Origin: Echinometra lucunter
Taxonomy: Eukaryota; Echinodermata; Echinoidea; Camarodonta; Echinometridae
DNA length: 64,000 nt
NCBI GenBank assembly: GCA_029962745.1
Contig: JAPZVO010000112.1
Span: 1-64,000 of the forward strand
Reading direction: 5' to 3'
The notes below the pieces were generated by a model. The model was given only the letters and a program-made list of their open reading frames with translations. It was not told the DNA's origin and made no database searches. The position numbers were made by a program, and so were the translations under genes. This document shows positions 48,588-60,087 of the stretch, one piece after another. Each line of letters starts with the position of its first letter. The first letter of the stretch is position 1.

Positions 48588-48821
48588 CAGGCACGCAAAG
48601 ACAGTTATGTAATTTGCAAATCTAAATTTCCATTTACGAAAATGTAAATTAAGTTTACCCCTCCTTTTCGCTACATGATTCTCTACCTCTTTAATTTTCT
48701 TTATATAGGCTCTAAAACCTTGGTAATCAGGAGATCTACTTTGAAATTTGCAAGCATGTATATAATATTTAAATAAAAGAAATATATATGTCACAAATTT
48801 GTCTTCTGCACGTCCAAACAT
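48588..48821 (-). pseudogene. non-LTR retrotransposon ORF2 C-terminal tail
   Basis: On the minus strand an open segment encodes KYYIHACKFQ, FRAYIKKIKEVENHVAKR and KLNLHFRKWKF. This is the pattern K-x-YI-x-x-C-K, F-x-x-[YF]-[IL], E-x-x-[IV]-A, KW that ends many LINE ORF2 proteins. Only the last 75 or so residues remain, and a stop lies just upstream. Confidence 0.6.
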
Positions 48822-49444
48822 TTGTTAAAGACGGAAAAGTTAGGGGATTTTTTTCTTATTATTCCATACACAAATCATTTAGAGCTAGGTTTGTGAAATA
48901 GTTTAGAATAAAATGAACCAATACGAGTGCTCTACAGCTTGAGCAAAAAACGCTAGAGCGGCTTCTCGCTATAGCGTCTTTCTATTACGCTTCTATGACG
49001 TAATAATACGTCCGGCGACCTCAAGGAGTGTCGCATTTGATGCACAACCCTATGAAGAAATCCCGACTCTCTCCAAAACTTGTCCTTGCACCTTCGCCTT
49101 CAACACAGTCGATGCAGTTTGTATTTTAGTCGTGCAGTGAGTTAGCGCGATTTTTTTAGGAGAACAGTATATTTCCGATGGATTGACCACAGCTTTTTGA
49201 AATTTACCATGTCATTTTTGAAAAAAAGTGAAAATATTCTATATGCTATGTTCGTTTCAAAGTGCTAAATACAGCCTGTACATGTGGACAACAGGCTGAG
49301 TTAGCAAATTTGCAAGCAGTCGATTTCGCTGTGTGTGGTCCGTCTGGCAACATATTCCTGAGGGGCGGTCTAGCTTTCGATTTACAAATTTTCCCTGTGC
49401 TACTCTTTGTTTTCTATCTTTTCTGTCTTTACTAATGTTATTCA

Positions 49445-50560
49445 TTGTTTTTATTCAATCTATTTTTTCGTTCAGTCTTTGATCATTTATTACTTGTCTT
49501 ATAAATCTTTCATTATGTTTTTCTTTGTTTTTAGCAAATAATTTTGTTCCTAAGTTTTTTATGCTACTCATTGTTTTTCCTCATATCTTCTTCACTTTCC
49601 GTCTTTTCGTATGTTATTCTTTGATTATCTTTTCTTCTTTTCTATCTTTCTTTTTTGATTCTTTGTTTTTCCTTCAATTTTCTTATATTTCAGTCTCTTA
49701 TGTTATTCTTTGTTTTCTCGTTTCTTCTTTTTTTATCTATCCTTATGTTATTCCTGGTTTCTCCTATCTTCTTTTCTATCTTTTTTATGTTATTTTTTCT
49801 TTTTTCTTCTATCATCTTCTATTTCCGTCATTTCATGTTATTCTTTGTTATTCTATCTATATCTTATCTTTCTGTCCTTTCTTATGCTATTCTTTGTTTT
49901 CGCCTTTCTTTTTTCCTCTCTTTCATTATGTTATGCTTTGATATCTGCTCATCTTTCAGTATTTTCTTATGTTATTCTATGTTTTCTCCTATCATCTTTT
50001 CCGTCTTTCCCTATGTAAGAGTCCTTGTTTTTCCTAACTTCTTTTCTATCTTTTCTTATCTAATCCCTTTTTTCTATATTCTTCCTTTTCCGTCATTTTC
50101 TAAATTTTATTCTTCGTTATTCCTTCTATATTCTTGTTTTCATTCATTTCCTTTGTTATTATTTGTTTTCTCCTCTCTTCTTTCTTCTCTTTCATTATGT
50201 TTATCATTGCTATTCCTTTTTTGTTCTAATCTTTCAAACTTTTCATATGTTATTCTTTGTTTTCTATCTTTAACGCTATTCTTTGTTTTCTCCTTTCTTT
50301 TTTATCTTTCCTTATTCTTTCTTCTATCTTCCTTCTTATCTTTCCTTGTGTTATTCTGTTATTCCTTCTATCTTATTTTTTTAATTCTGTTCTAATGTTA
50401 TTCTTTGTTATTCCTTCAATCTTCTTATCTTTCAGTCTCTTTTTAAGTTATTCTTTGTTTTATCATTTCTTCTTTTCTATCTTTCCCTATGTTGTTTTCG
50501 TTGTTTTCTCCTGTCCTCTTTCGTAGTTACCTAGTTGTTTTTCCTTATGTTATTCTTTGT
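49445..50560. repeat. 1.1 kb pyrimidine-rich satellite
   Basis: Diverged tandem units built from TATGTTATTCTTTGTTTTCT and CCTTTCTTCTTTTCTATCTTTC, period roughly 50-60 bp, nearly free of purine runs. It leaves long stop-free frames (up to 246 codons, Phe/Leu/Ser only). Confidence 0.9.
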
Positions 50561-50778
50561 TTTTCGCCCAAGCTGCTTAAGGAGCACTTAAAATCATTAA
50601 TGTGAATTTTACCCCAATTAACAGGGAGTGGAAGGGAAGGATTCCAATATGACAGACATTTTTCAGGAATACCTCATTCCATCAAGACAATATAAACATA
50701 CTTCGGAACTTTCTGAGATTTCTAAAGATTTTCCACTATTCTGTCAAAAATAATATTTCGGTTCAGATCTGTACTCAC

Positions 50779-50921
50779 CAGCAAATCATTAGGAATGTTT
50801 TTCATTAAAAATGAGAAACGTAATTCGTCATGGGACGAATGAGGTGGTCTATCACATTCTTTTAGTAAAAGAATGTCTCGGGGGACGTCAAAACCAAATG
50901 TCATAAAGAAGATAATAACGT
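50779..50921 (-). CDS. possible further exon on the minus strand
   Basis: The segment is open in one frame (47 codons) between a clean acceptor (CTTCTTCCCAG) and a strong donor (CTG/GTGAGT). It encodes a stretch with CDRPPHSSHDELRF, faintly like the P-x-P-x-x-H-E-D-E-L segment of DFR-like proteins upstream of exon A. The similarity is weak, and about 45 family residues would still be missing between this and exon A. It may be unrelated or not an exon. Confidence 0.2.
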
Positions 50922-51054
50922 CTGGGAAGAAGACTTATATAGATATGGGACGATTTGAAATCGCAGTATAACAAACAGTTGACCCAAAGCTGTATTAACA
51001 CGTTAACGAATGAAATTTGCAATAGGGTTGTACATTAACTATTGTATACTGTAT

Positions 51055-51895
51055 TTCATTAATTAATTGATTTATTTATTTACTTATTTCTAATCTTTTG
51101 TCAGGGTAGCCCATTCACCAATAATTAGTGTTCTTCCATGGGGCCCCGAATGAACATATTTACACGAAAATGCATAACGTATATACAGAATAGTTAAGAA
51201 TGAAATTCCATAACAATGTCAGATAGATTTACAAAGAAGTAATAGATGGGGCACAAACGAGTATTTCGTTTGTAGAATAAACATAATCAGTAACTTAGTT
51301 AAGTTGCAGAACCAAAAAGGGAAATATTGATAAGACCCATTGTGCATAAATCATGTTAATATTTCAGAGTAAGCACGTACCTCGTAGTGTGTGATCGCCT
51401 GTGCTATTCACAAGTTACAACTTTGTTTAAGCAATCTCTTAAATGAATTAATGGAGGGAGCTTTTCTTATCGAATTGTCCAGCTTATTCCATTCAAATAT
51501 AGAAGATACAATTGGGCTACACTTATAATAATCAGTGTGAAATCTTGGTATACGTAAGCATCCACTATCTATTTGCCTTGTATGATGCTCATGTACAACA
51601 TTAGGCTTGATTAAAGCCTACCTGAAGGTAAGAAGGTGCTAAGTTATGAAAGCAGTTATATATCATCATAACGCGACTTAACTCAAACCGTTTGTCTATA
51701 CTCATCCAGTTCAGACTTTTGAACAAATCAGCCGACGGCGTGCCATACGTTTAGTTCAATATTATTCTTGCGGCCCTCTTTTGAATTTTTTGCAGCTTAG
51801 CTGTATGGGATTGAAATCTATTTGACCATACAATAGAGCAGTAATCAAATCTTGGTAGCACTAGACTGTTATAAAGTGGATTCAAGGAATGTTTG
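51055..51895 (-). pseudogene. CR1-like LINE, RT C-terminus and 3' UTR
   Basis: Minus strand: NSLVLPRFDYCSIVWSN, KLQKIQKRAARIIL, then, after a TAA at 51751-51753, the segments TPSADLF and YNCFHNLAPSYL. A frameshift near 51601-51640 leads into SGCLRIPRFHTDYYK, FEWNKLDNSIRKA and FKRLLKQ, with a terminal stop at 51408-51410. The order matches CR1/Jockey-like RT C-termini. The 3' UTR ends in an AAATAAATAAAT-like tail at about 51060. Confidence 0.85.
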
Positions 51896-52354
51896 GGGGG
51901 ACAAAAACCTCTTAGCTCTCTTCTTAATTTAACTTAATACTTACAGACAGTAAAATGTATTATTTTTCATATGCAAATTTATTTTGAATATTGTTATTCC
52001 AGGAATAAGAATATGTATGTTTATTTAATTGTGTGACTTACATTATGTGGAAATATAGAAACTTCAAAACTTCAACTATTACGCCAATGTTTTTCTCAGT
52101 AAGTTTACTTACGTTTTGGATTTGTTAAGACCATTTCAATTCTGTATCTATTAGAACTCCTAGGCATTTTGGTGAATTGCAAGAGACAAAACAGGCTAAA
52201 TAACGCAGTTCATTGCATTGTCTATGATTTTATGTGTAAAAGTAGTGGAACTAGATGGTAATAGGAAAGGACAAAACAAGCAAAAAATAAAAATAAAAAA
52301 TAACACAAGCAAAAAAAAAAATAAATAAAAAAAGTCGACGTCGACCTCAAGGGC

Positions 52355-52405
52355 CCCGGTTCGACTCCCGGCGACTATATTATAGTCGCCGGGAGTCGAA
52401 CCGGG
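52355..52405. repeat. 51 bp perfect palindrome made of tRNA 3' halves
   Basis: CCCGGTTCGACTCCCGGCGA plus CTATA at 52355-52379 is exactly inverted at 52381-52405 around a single T. Each arm contains a B box (GGTTCGACTCC). Confidence 0.95.
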
Positions 52406-52453
52406 CCTTTAAGGATGTGAGACATGTGCTTTACCGATAGACCAGAATATGGC
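52381..52453 (-). pseudogene. tRNA-like sequence / SINE head
   Basis: On the minus strand about 73 nt has an A-box-like TGGTCTATCGGTAAAGC and a B box GGTTCGACTCC at tRNA spacing. The acceptor ends do not pair and no anticodon loop can be fixed, so it is a tRNA pseudogene or SINE head and not a functional tRNA. Confidence 0.55.
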
Positions 52454-52614
52454 TCTTAGAGATAATACGTAGATGGAAAATGGGATTCTCGTGTCATATC
52501 TTCCAGTTAAAATTTCGATATGCTCCCGACATCTGATTAAAAAATAAATGGCACATTTAAGATAGGGAATTTTCTCAGCTACAACATAGAAATACAGGAC
52601 ATTACATAAGGTTT

Positions 52615-52707
52615 GTGCTCATAAAAACCACAGTGATGGACACCAGCTGTTACTGGGTAAGCACCCATGGTGTCAAATTCCCCATGAAAGCCCACGACGT
52701 TGAGTCT
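52615..52707. mobile_element. truncated copy of the piggyBac-like MITE
   Basis: Matches the reverse complement of 11753-11845, including TTACTGGGTAAGCACCCATG and CCCATGAAAGCCCACGACG. It ends GAGTCT/TTAA (TTAA at 52708-52711). The opposite terminus is missing. Confidence 0.8.
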
Positions 52708-52799
52708 TTAAACTTTGACGAGCGCGTGCGGTCTTATGGTTAGTTGAAATCAATTATAAATTGATGGAAATGGTCAAGATATGCCTCAAAATTGCAAAT

Positions 52800-55555
52800 C
52801 AAGTGAAAAACGGCGTTTTTACGTTATTTACGGGCCCCGTAACCTCCGTCATTTTGTCCGGGGACATTTGAACACGATTTGAACGCTTCCCGAAGCCCCA
52901 TGAATAATTCATTTTGGAAGCTGCTCCCCGAGGCCGCAGTTCAGCGTTGAGCATGCGCATTAGGTAGAGGTCAACACGCATAATGCTAATGTATTCACGC
53001 ATAAATTTATTCCGACGAAGCAGCATCGGCGAATCAGTGTCCTTCAATTATCTAATTATAATGCAACTAATATGCCAAATGAAAAAGCAGTGCGACGTTT
53101 GTTGATGTCTGGTTTCATTATAGCGTTTCATTCAGACGATTCACAGGTACAATCATATATAAAACTTATAAATTTTATAAGCAATATTCAGAAGAAGTAA
53201 GGAGTTGCTGGTAACTCCTTGGAAGAACTGACCATTCCATTAGACATGTTAGATATAATCAGGGTTTCCCGGGACTTGAAAAGACGAAGAAGATGTGTGT
53301 GTGTGTGGTGATCGAGCTAGAGGGAGAGTGAGAAAGAAAGAATCATAGAACGAAAGACAGGAAGAGATATAATAGCTAGGGAGAAACGAAATCTTGGAGG
53401 AAGAATGATCTCTCAGATATTCCTGTCTTATCAGGCTTATTTCTGCATTTGATAGACTTCGGAATTTTTGATGGCGTGAAAAAAAAAAAGGATTTAGGAC
53501 AGCAACATTATATTCAAGTATCAGTAATCATAAGGTAGTAAACTGGATCAGATGCTACACAATTCAGCAAACGTATGCTACTGACGTAGCCAGGTATTTT
53601 CAGCCGGGGGGGGGGGGGCAAGGCGAGGAAATTAGGGTAGGGAGATTTTAGAAAATTCGTGCATGAAAATTTCCGCATTAGGTGTAACTTATATGAGATG
53701 AGGCATATGCTAATTTTTTTTTGTTCGCCGATCAACGGGGGGGGGGGGGGGGGGGGGACATGGCCCCCTTGTGCCTTTATCAGCTACGCCCTGATTATAT
53801 CTAATATCATGTGAGATCAGATCAGTTTACAACCAGCGCTCTCAACCAAGATGATAAAACCTTTTCTGCATCATTAATATTATTACGCTTTCTATAAAAA
53901 AGGACATTAAAATAGTCATCTCGATTCCGACCCCCCCCCCCCCTGCCTCCGAGTCATTGGTGGTTTTACCAGCTGATCAGTAGGAGCTGTTGTGCTAAAT
54001 TATCTGTTTTTACTTTGAAATCCATACAAGGCGGGTAAAGGAATAAAGAAGGCTCCCCCCCCCCAAAAAAAAAAAAGAGAAAAGAGAACAAGAAAATAAA
54101 TGAGTACAAGGTATAATTAGCAAATGTTTTCCCCAGTGGCTTCTTTACTCTCTCTCTCTCCTATTCTCCCTCCCCTCTCTCTCTCTCTCTCTCTCTCTCC
54201 TTCCCCCTCTCTCCTTCCCTCTTTCCCCAAAGTCACATCTTTATCTTGTTCATTTCTTTTTAAATCAAAATCTTTATCACCATCTCCATGATCTCACGTC
54301 ACCTCTCTTGTTATCTCTCCTCTGATCTTGAGATATTATATTTCTCTGTCACTCTCTTATTTTGTTTCACCACAATTTCTAAACTATTCAATCATGTATC
54401 TTAAACAAAACAACAAAATGAGTGGATTACCGGACGTTCAAAAGATTAAGTTAAGTTTATTAGCATCATTATCGCAATGATGAATTTATCATGCGTACAT
54501 GTTAACTGATCAAGTCTGCAGTCTATTACAGATTTATGCCCAGTGCAATTACATCAGCTTTTTGGTAATTTGATTGCCTTTACCTTCATGTTTGTATGTC
54601 ATTCTAGCATACAAAAATACATTTCGTGACCAATTAATTAACATGAAAGTATTACAGTTTCTAATCTAATACCTTAGAAGTAGTAGCCCACATTTCCACA
54701 ACACTGTTTCAGAATTGGAAGAGAAACTAGCCAATTTCAATTTTAAGTGACAAATATTTGTGTAAAACTATTATCTTACTAAATTCACAATGCTCCAAAG
54801 AATAGGTAAAAATGAATGGTTGTACTCTTAAAGCGTCAGGAAGACGCCTTTACAAAATAAATAAAATAAAAGAAAATTTGTGTTGAATATGTCCTATTCG
54901 ATCCTAAACGGGAATGTACTGGGATCTAAAACTTTAGGAGTGTTTTTTTTGTGTGTGTGTGTGTGGCTTAAAGCAAGATTCGGTGCCACTTTGCAAAAGT
55001 GGGCTACTATCTTTAAAAGGATTGCTTAACTTTGTCTCCTTAAAAAAAAAAAAAAAAAAAAAAAGATGACTTGGCTAATGCAGCCATCATAATTTCAAAC
55101 ATTATGGTCATACAGGAATCGACATGATTTTACAGGCCAATCGCGCATCTACTTATCGAGATATTTTTGATTATAGATTTATATTTTATAGGTGTACGTC
55201 CGTACGCCCATAAGTTATAACGGTTGGCATACCTCCCTCTACTGGCAGCTGTGAATGTGCTAGGCGGCCAGATCCGGTCACTATGGGCCCATCGATCTCT
55301 ATCTCAGTCCAGCTAGCTTTGGACAGCTCCGGCTAGGCTCGAATATATAGCGCTAGCGCTCCAAATGTGTAATTCGAATCCCGTGCGTGCGTGGTATAGG
55401 GACACGTACACACAAGCTCTCCATCAAGCAGGGCGTAACAGGTACCTGTTATCAGAGGGGGCAGAGCCTAAAATTTCCCGGTAGGGTAGTGCTCCACCGG
55501 CGTAAATCCAATATGATGTGTGGGGGATGAAAACCTTTTTTAACGATTTTTCCCC
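52800..55555. other. no gene seen; simple sequence
   Basis: G runs at 53607 and 53739, C run at 53932, (CT)n at 54148-54200, A run at 55041-55064. The 82-codon minus ORF at 52799 is unsupported. Confidence 0.5.
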
Positions 55556-55795
55556 CCTCTCACACACATTTTAATATCGCGAAGCGAGCGAGCAGAAAAT
55601 AACCACTTTTTCGGTTTTGAATGGCATTTTTGAATAAAAATTCTAAGACTATGACAAAAGAGCCAAGCCAGCGAGCCAAAAATAACCACTTTTCTCGATC
55701 TTGATTGCATTTTCTGATGGAAATCCTAAGATTTTTATGAGCGAGCAAAGCGAGCGAGCCAAAAATAACCACTTTCTTGTTTTCAAATAGAAATT
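55556..55795. repeat. GCGAGCGAGC/AAATAACCACTT repeat, about three units
   Basis: Units of about 80-95 bp, each with a GCGAAGCGAGCGAGC-like head, AAAATAACCACTTT and an AAATTCTAA(G/A) tail. Confidence 0.8.
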
Positions 55796-57045
55796 CTAAA
55801 ATATGATGGTTGTTTATAACAGATATTCAGAATGTTTACTGATTAATTGAAATATATCTTCTTCCTTAAAAAGTGTGTCTGCATGGGGGGGGGGGGGGAG
55901 AGAAATTTGTACACACCATCCCCCCTCTCCCCCAAGTGGCGGTGATAGTCCCCCATCTCACCCCCGGAATTTACGCCAATGTAGTGCTCCATAGAGGGGA
56001 GGGTGCAGGGAGGGGGGAGTTTAAGCTCCGACGTTTTTTTTTTTTTTTTTTTTTTTTTTTTTCTAAATTGTTAGTCTATCTTCTGCGGCGTTACTAGAAT
56101 TTCATTTTAGGAGGGCGGTAGTGCTCCCTATAAGGGGAGGATGCAGGGAGGCGGGAGTTTCCCTCCTCCCGCGCAAAGCGCGGAAGCTCCGACGTTTTTT
56201 CGCTGTCAGTTCCCGCTCTTCTTTTATACGCTCTCTGCCTGTTATCGGGGCGGGGGGGGGGGGGGGGGGGGGGTGGGGAGGGGGAATACGCATAGCCAAA
56301 AATTTCCCGGTAATTAAGCCAAAAATAACCATATTCTTGTTTTCAAATAGAAATTCTAAAATATCATGGTTGTTTATGACAGATATTCAGAATTTGTACT
56401 GATTAATTGAAATATATCTTCTTTCTTAAAAAGTGTGTCTGCATGGGAGGGGGGGGGGGGAGAAAAATTTGTACACACCATCCCCCCTCTCCACCAAGTG
56501 GCGGTGATAGTCCCCCATCTCACCCCCAGAATTTACGCCAATGTAGTGCTCCCTAGAGGGGAGGGTGCAGGGAGGGGGGAGTTTAAGCTCCGACGTTTTT
56601 TGTTTTTTGGGTTTTTTTTAAATTGTTAGTCTATCTTCTGCGGCGTTACTAGAATTTCATTTTAGGAGGGCGGTAGTGCTCCCTAAGGGGAGGATGCAGG
56701 GAGGCGGGAGTTTCCCCCCTCCCGCGCAAAGCGCGGAAGCTCCGACGTTTTTTCGCTGTCAGTTCCCGCTCTTCTTTTATACGCTCTCTCCCTGTTATCG
56801 GGGCAGGGGGGAGGGGGGGGGGGGGAGGGGGCATACGCATAGATAAAATTTTCCCGGTAATTAAGTCTAGAATCAGTGGTGCAGCTAGGATTTCACTTTA
56901 GGAGGACGATAGTGCCAAGTGCGGAAGCTCTGACTTTTCTTTGAATTGTTCGTTGTCTCTTCCCGGTTTCTTACATCCTCTGCCTGTTATGGGGGGGGGG
57001 GGGCAGGGGGCAGAGAACGAAATTTCCCGATAACTAAGTCTAGAA
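55758..57045. repeat. tandem duplication of a ~560 bp unit plus partial third copy
   Basis: The unit starting AAAATAACCA(C/T) at 55767 recurs at 56324. It runs through GTGTGTCTGCATGGG, CACCATCCCCCCTCTCC, a poly-T, TTTTAGGAGGGCGGTAGTGC, CGCGCAAAGCGCGGAAGCTC and a long G run. A shortened third copy covers about 56870-57045. Short ORFs here are artefacts. Confidence 0.9.
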
Positions 57046-59608
57046 ATATAATATGCGGAGGTGAGCCCGCACCGCGAGTTGCTTGTTATACATGTATACA
57101 TGTATGTGTATATTTAAAAAAAAAATTACGCCCAACAAAAGTACGGAAGTGGTCGTATCTGTGACTTGGTCTTTCCTTACGAACCAACTAACGGTGTTAT
57201 ATGTCTATGGCAGTAATCATCTTGCTGTGCATGTTGTGGTCGTTGGTCGTACCTTAGTCGTAGACGTAGCAGATCGTGAGCAAGTCTCTAACTTAATGTG
57301 TTTAGCAATAAAATACGTATTATTCAAGTAAACTAACAGTAGTGTGTTCATCTTTTATGAACATTTATGCAGTGCTGAAGTCTGAGCTGAATCATCGAAA
57401 CCATTCGGTTGTTGCTGAATAATATTTAGTTTTCGATGTTGATGGCCAAAAGACTGCTCAATCGCCATTGGTTTCCAGGCCATGATCTACGCCAGAGCTC
57501 CGGCGTGTCTGGCTTAGTCGATTAGAGTGGCGGGTTGTATGAAGGGCTTTGCAGGCTGCAGCACTGCAGCCTTGCAGGTGAACTGAGAAAAAAAGGATTG
57601 TCGTTTTCGAGTTAGTGAGCGTCCATGAAAATTGAAATGAATGTAGGACCTATTAAAAAAAAAAGATCACAAATCGAGTTAGTCGTAGAGTCTGTGTGCG
57701 TAGGTTCCTTGGCTCTGAGAAGACAGAAAAATCTGTCGCCGTATGAGGCATTTTAAAAATAAAATTGACATTTGTTGTGTAGCCAGACGTAGTCTCTGCA
57801 GAACAACCGTTGATGCCAGAGACTGATGTTTCCCCTCTAGATCTAGGCTCCAAGCAGCAGCTCGTATAGAAACATGGAGATGGCCGTACACTTCCGGGGG
57901 GGGGGGCAGTTTACTGAAAATGTTCACAAAATTCAACAAAAGTGTGCACCAAATGCTTAAATTTCACTTCAAAAATACAAAGGCGCCCCCGTGATAAGCT
58001 TGGTCGCTTCACTACCTCACTTTAAAGTTTCTTTTAAAAAATTGCATGTCTCCCCCCCCCCCCCACCCCCAGGAAAAAAAAAAATGCGTACGCTTCTGTC
58101 GGGGGGGGGGGGTTGATAAAGATAGTCTAGAGTCTGCTGAAAAATAAAATGAAATATTTTTTTCTCTCCTTTCGCACTTTGTTTCGTTTTCTCCTCTTTT
58201 TTTTTTTTTTTTTTTTTTGGTGAAAGATATTTTCAACTTTTTCCTAGTCAGACATGTACATTTCAGCTGTATTCATTTAGTTCCAGTTTTCAATATTTTG
58301 TGATTATTGTCTCCAATTCATCCTCATTATTTAGATGACACATCCACTTGTCCAACAAGGGTGAAAGGTGCTCTCTGTTCTGTCACCTGTCCAGTTGTGG
58401 AAAGATCATTGCTGGTACAGTGCTTGCTTGTGAACTGATGCTATTTGTGAGTTGGTTGTACAAAGCCATGTACTTGTTTTGTTTTTCTCTAGTTTGTTAA
58501 TGAAATTGACCCTCAATTAGGCATTTTATCTTCATGTCGTCGTGCGAAAGAACGTGTCCATAACGCTAGATGGAAAATAATTTTAAAACATAATTTTTCA
58601 GTGATTGATAATTTCACATGTAGCATGTGGACCTTGTGAAATGCTATACAATCTGCTTGTGGCATGATCTTGGCAAAAAATTATATTCCAATATATTGAA
58701 AATTATGCATATTTTTTTTTTTTTGTATTCCAAACACATTCTCTCACACAGCGATAGTTGTAAAGACAAAAAGCCTCGTAAGAATAGCGGCGGCAGTCAA
58801 CATTTTTCTTTCCCTTTTTGTTTTTACGGGAGCTCTCTGTGATTTCATCGGCTTAATTCTTATTTCTTGGTTTTTTTGGCCAGAACACTTTTTCAGTTTA
58901 CAAGTCAGAGCTCTTTTAGAGCTCATGTGAGCTAAATCCTTCACTGCTAGGCACTGCTTCCTTGTATTATTTCCACTACTTTCAAGACTTTTTTGTAGCC
59001 TTATTTATTCCATATTTTAAGTTCTGTTTTTTTTCACCAAGTATTACTATTCCAGTAGAACAGTACCCCATAATGGAAATGAAATTTCAAATCCAGGCCT
59101 CCACACATTAATTTTATTTTGTTTTTGTTTTGTTTTCTTCAATAAGCCCTGTTGACACTGATATTTCGTGGGTCTGAAATGATTTCTTGAGGGGGGGGGG
59201 GGTAGCCCTGTTATTGCCGACCCACGATTTAACACATAAAAAGAATTGATATATCTTCAAAATTATGATACAGATTTAATTCAATGTTATAAGAGCATAT
59301 TAGGTGAATTACACTTTTTTTTCTCCCCTTTTCAATTTCAAAATCTTGATGACTGGGTGCAAAAAGTACTTATGAGAATGAGAGAGAGAGAGAGAGAGGA
59401 GGGATTGATGAAGGTAAAGGAAAGAGATACTGAATTAGAAGAATAGTAGACAGAGGAGACTAAGAAGATGAAACATCAAGAGAAATAAAAATGAAGGGGA
59501 AGAAGGAGCAGTGGCATTGCTAGAGGGGTGGGGTGATGATACCCTGGAAATTGAATGTTGTTTTAGTGTTCAAATTTCTTTTGGAGGGAAGGGGGTAGTA
59601 AATCCTTA
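57046..59608. other. no supported gene; one dispersed repeat
   Basis: 57908-58095 (GTGCACCAAATGCTT, TTGGTCGCTTC, C run, TGCGTACG) is a diverged copy of 60975-61215. Positions 57505-57545 recall a tRNA A box, but there is no B box. Confidence 0.45.
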
Positions 59609-59922
59609 TTATGGGATCCTTGAATTGGCAACTTAGCCAGGATCTGTGATGTCATCGTGGAAACTCTCCAATGCTTTTGTAAACAGAATTCAACACTTTC
59701 TTTATTTTCAAGGAAAATAAAAATTCTTCTTATTTATAGTTTTAGTGTGATGTGGCTATATCAATTCTGCAAGCATTTTGGCAAAAATTATGTTGATTCC
59801 TGACTTGAATTTTCATATTTGAATTTTTTTCTTTTGGAAAAATTATGTACAAAATGAATTGAGAGTTGAGCAGGATAACATCGCAGATGCTGGCAAAGTT
59901 TCCAACTCAAGGACCCCCATAA
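59609..59922. mobile_element. 314 bp MITE
   Basis: Left end TTATGGGATCCTTGAATTGG and right end (inverted) TTATGGGGGTCCTTGAGTTGG continue as partly matching arms to the TGTGATGTCAT block. The target duplication is unresolved. A fragment of the family is at 3544. Confidence 0.7.
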
Positions 59923-59997
59923 CAGAGACTTATTGAAACTTTCAAAATTCATAGCTCTTGAACAGATTGTTTTATTTTGCTCAAACTTTCACTGTTT

Positions 59998-60087
59998 GCT
60001 CTTCTCGATCTTTATTCACTAAGAGCACACTGACGCCTGTTTGCTCTTCTCGATCTTTATTCACTAAGAGCACACTGACGCCTGGGT
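59998..60087. repeat. perfect 45 bp tandem duplication
   Basis: GCTCTTCTCGATCTTTATTC and the following 25 bp occur twice without a mismatch. Confidence 0.95.

Noticed and set aside
49655..50395. 246-codon hydrophobic ORF
   Set aside because: It is a pyrimidine tandem repeat; all three forward frames are long and low-complexity.
57505..57545. tRNA-like A box TGGCTTAGTCGATTAGAGTG
   Set aside because: No B box at the right distance and no cloverleaf.
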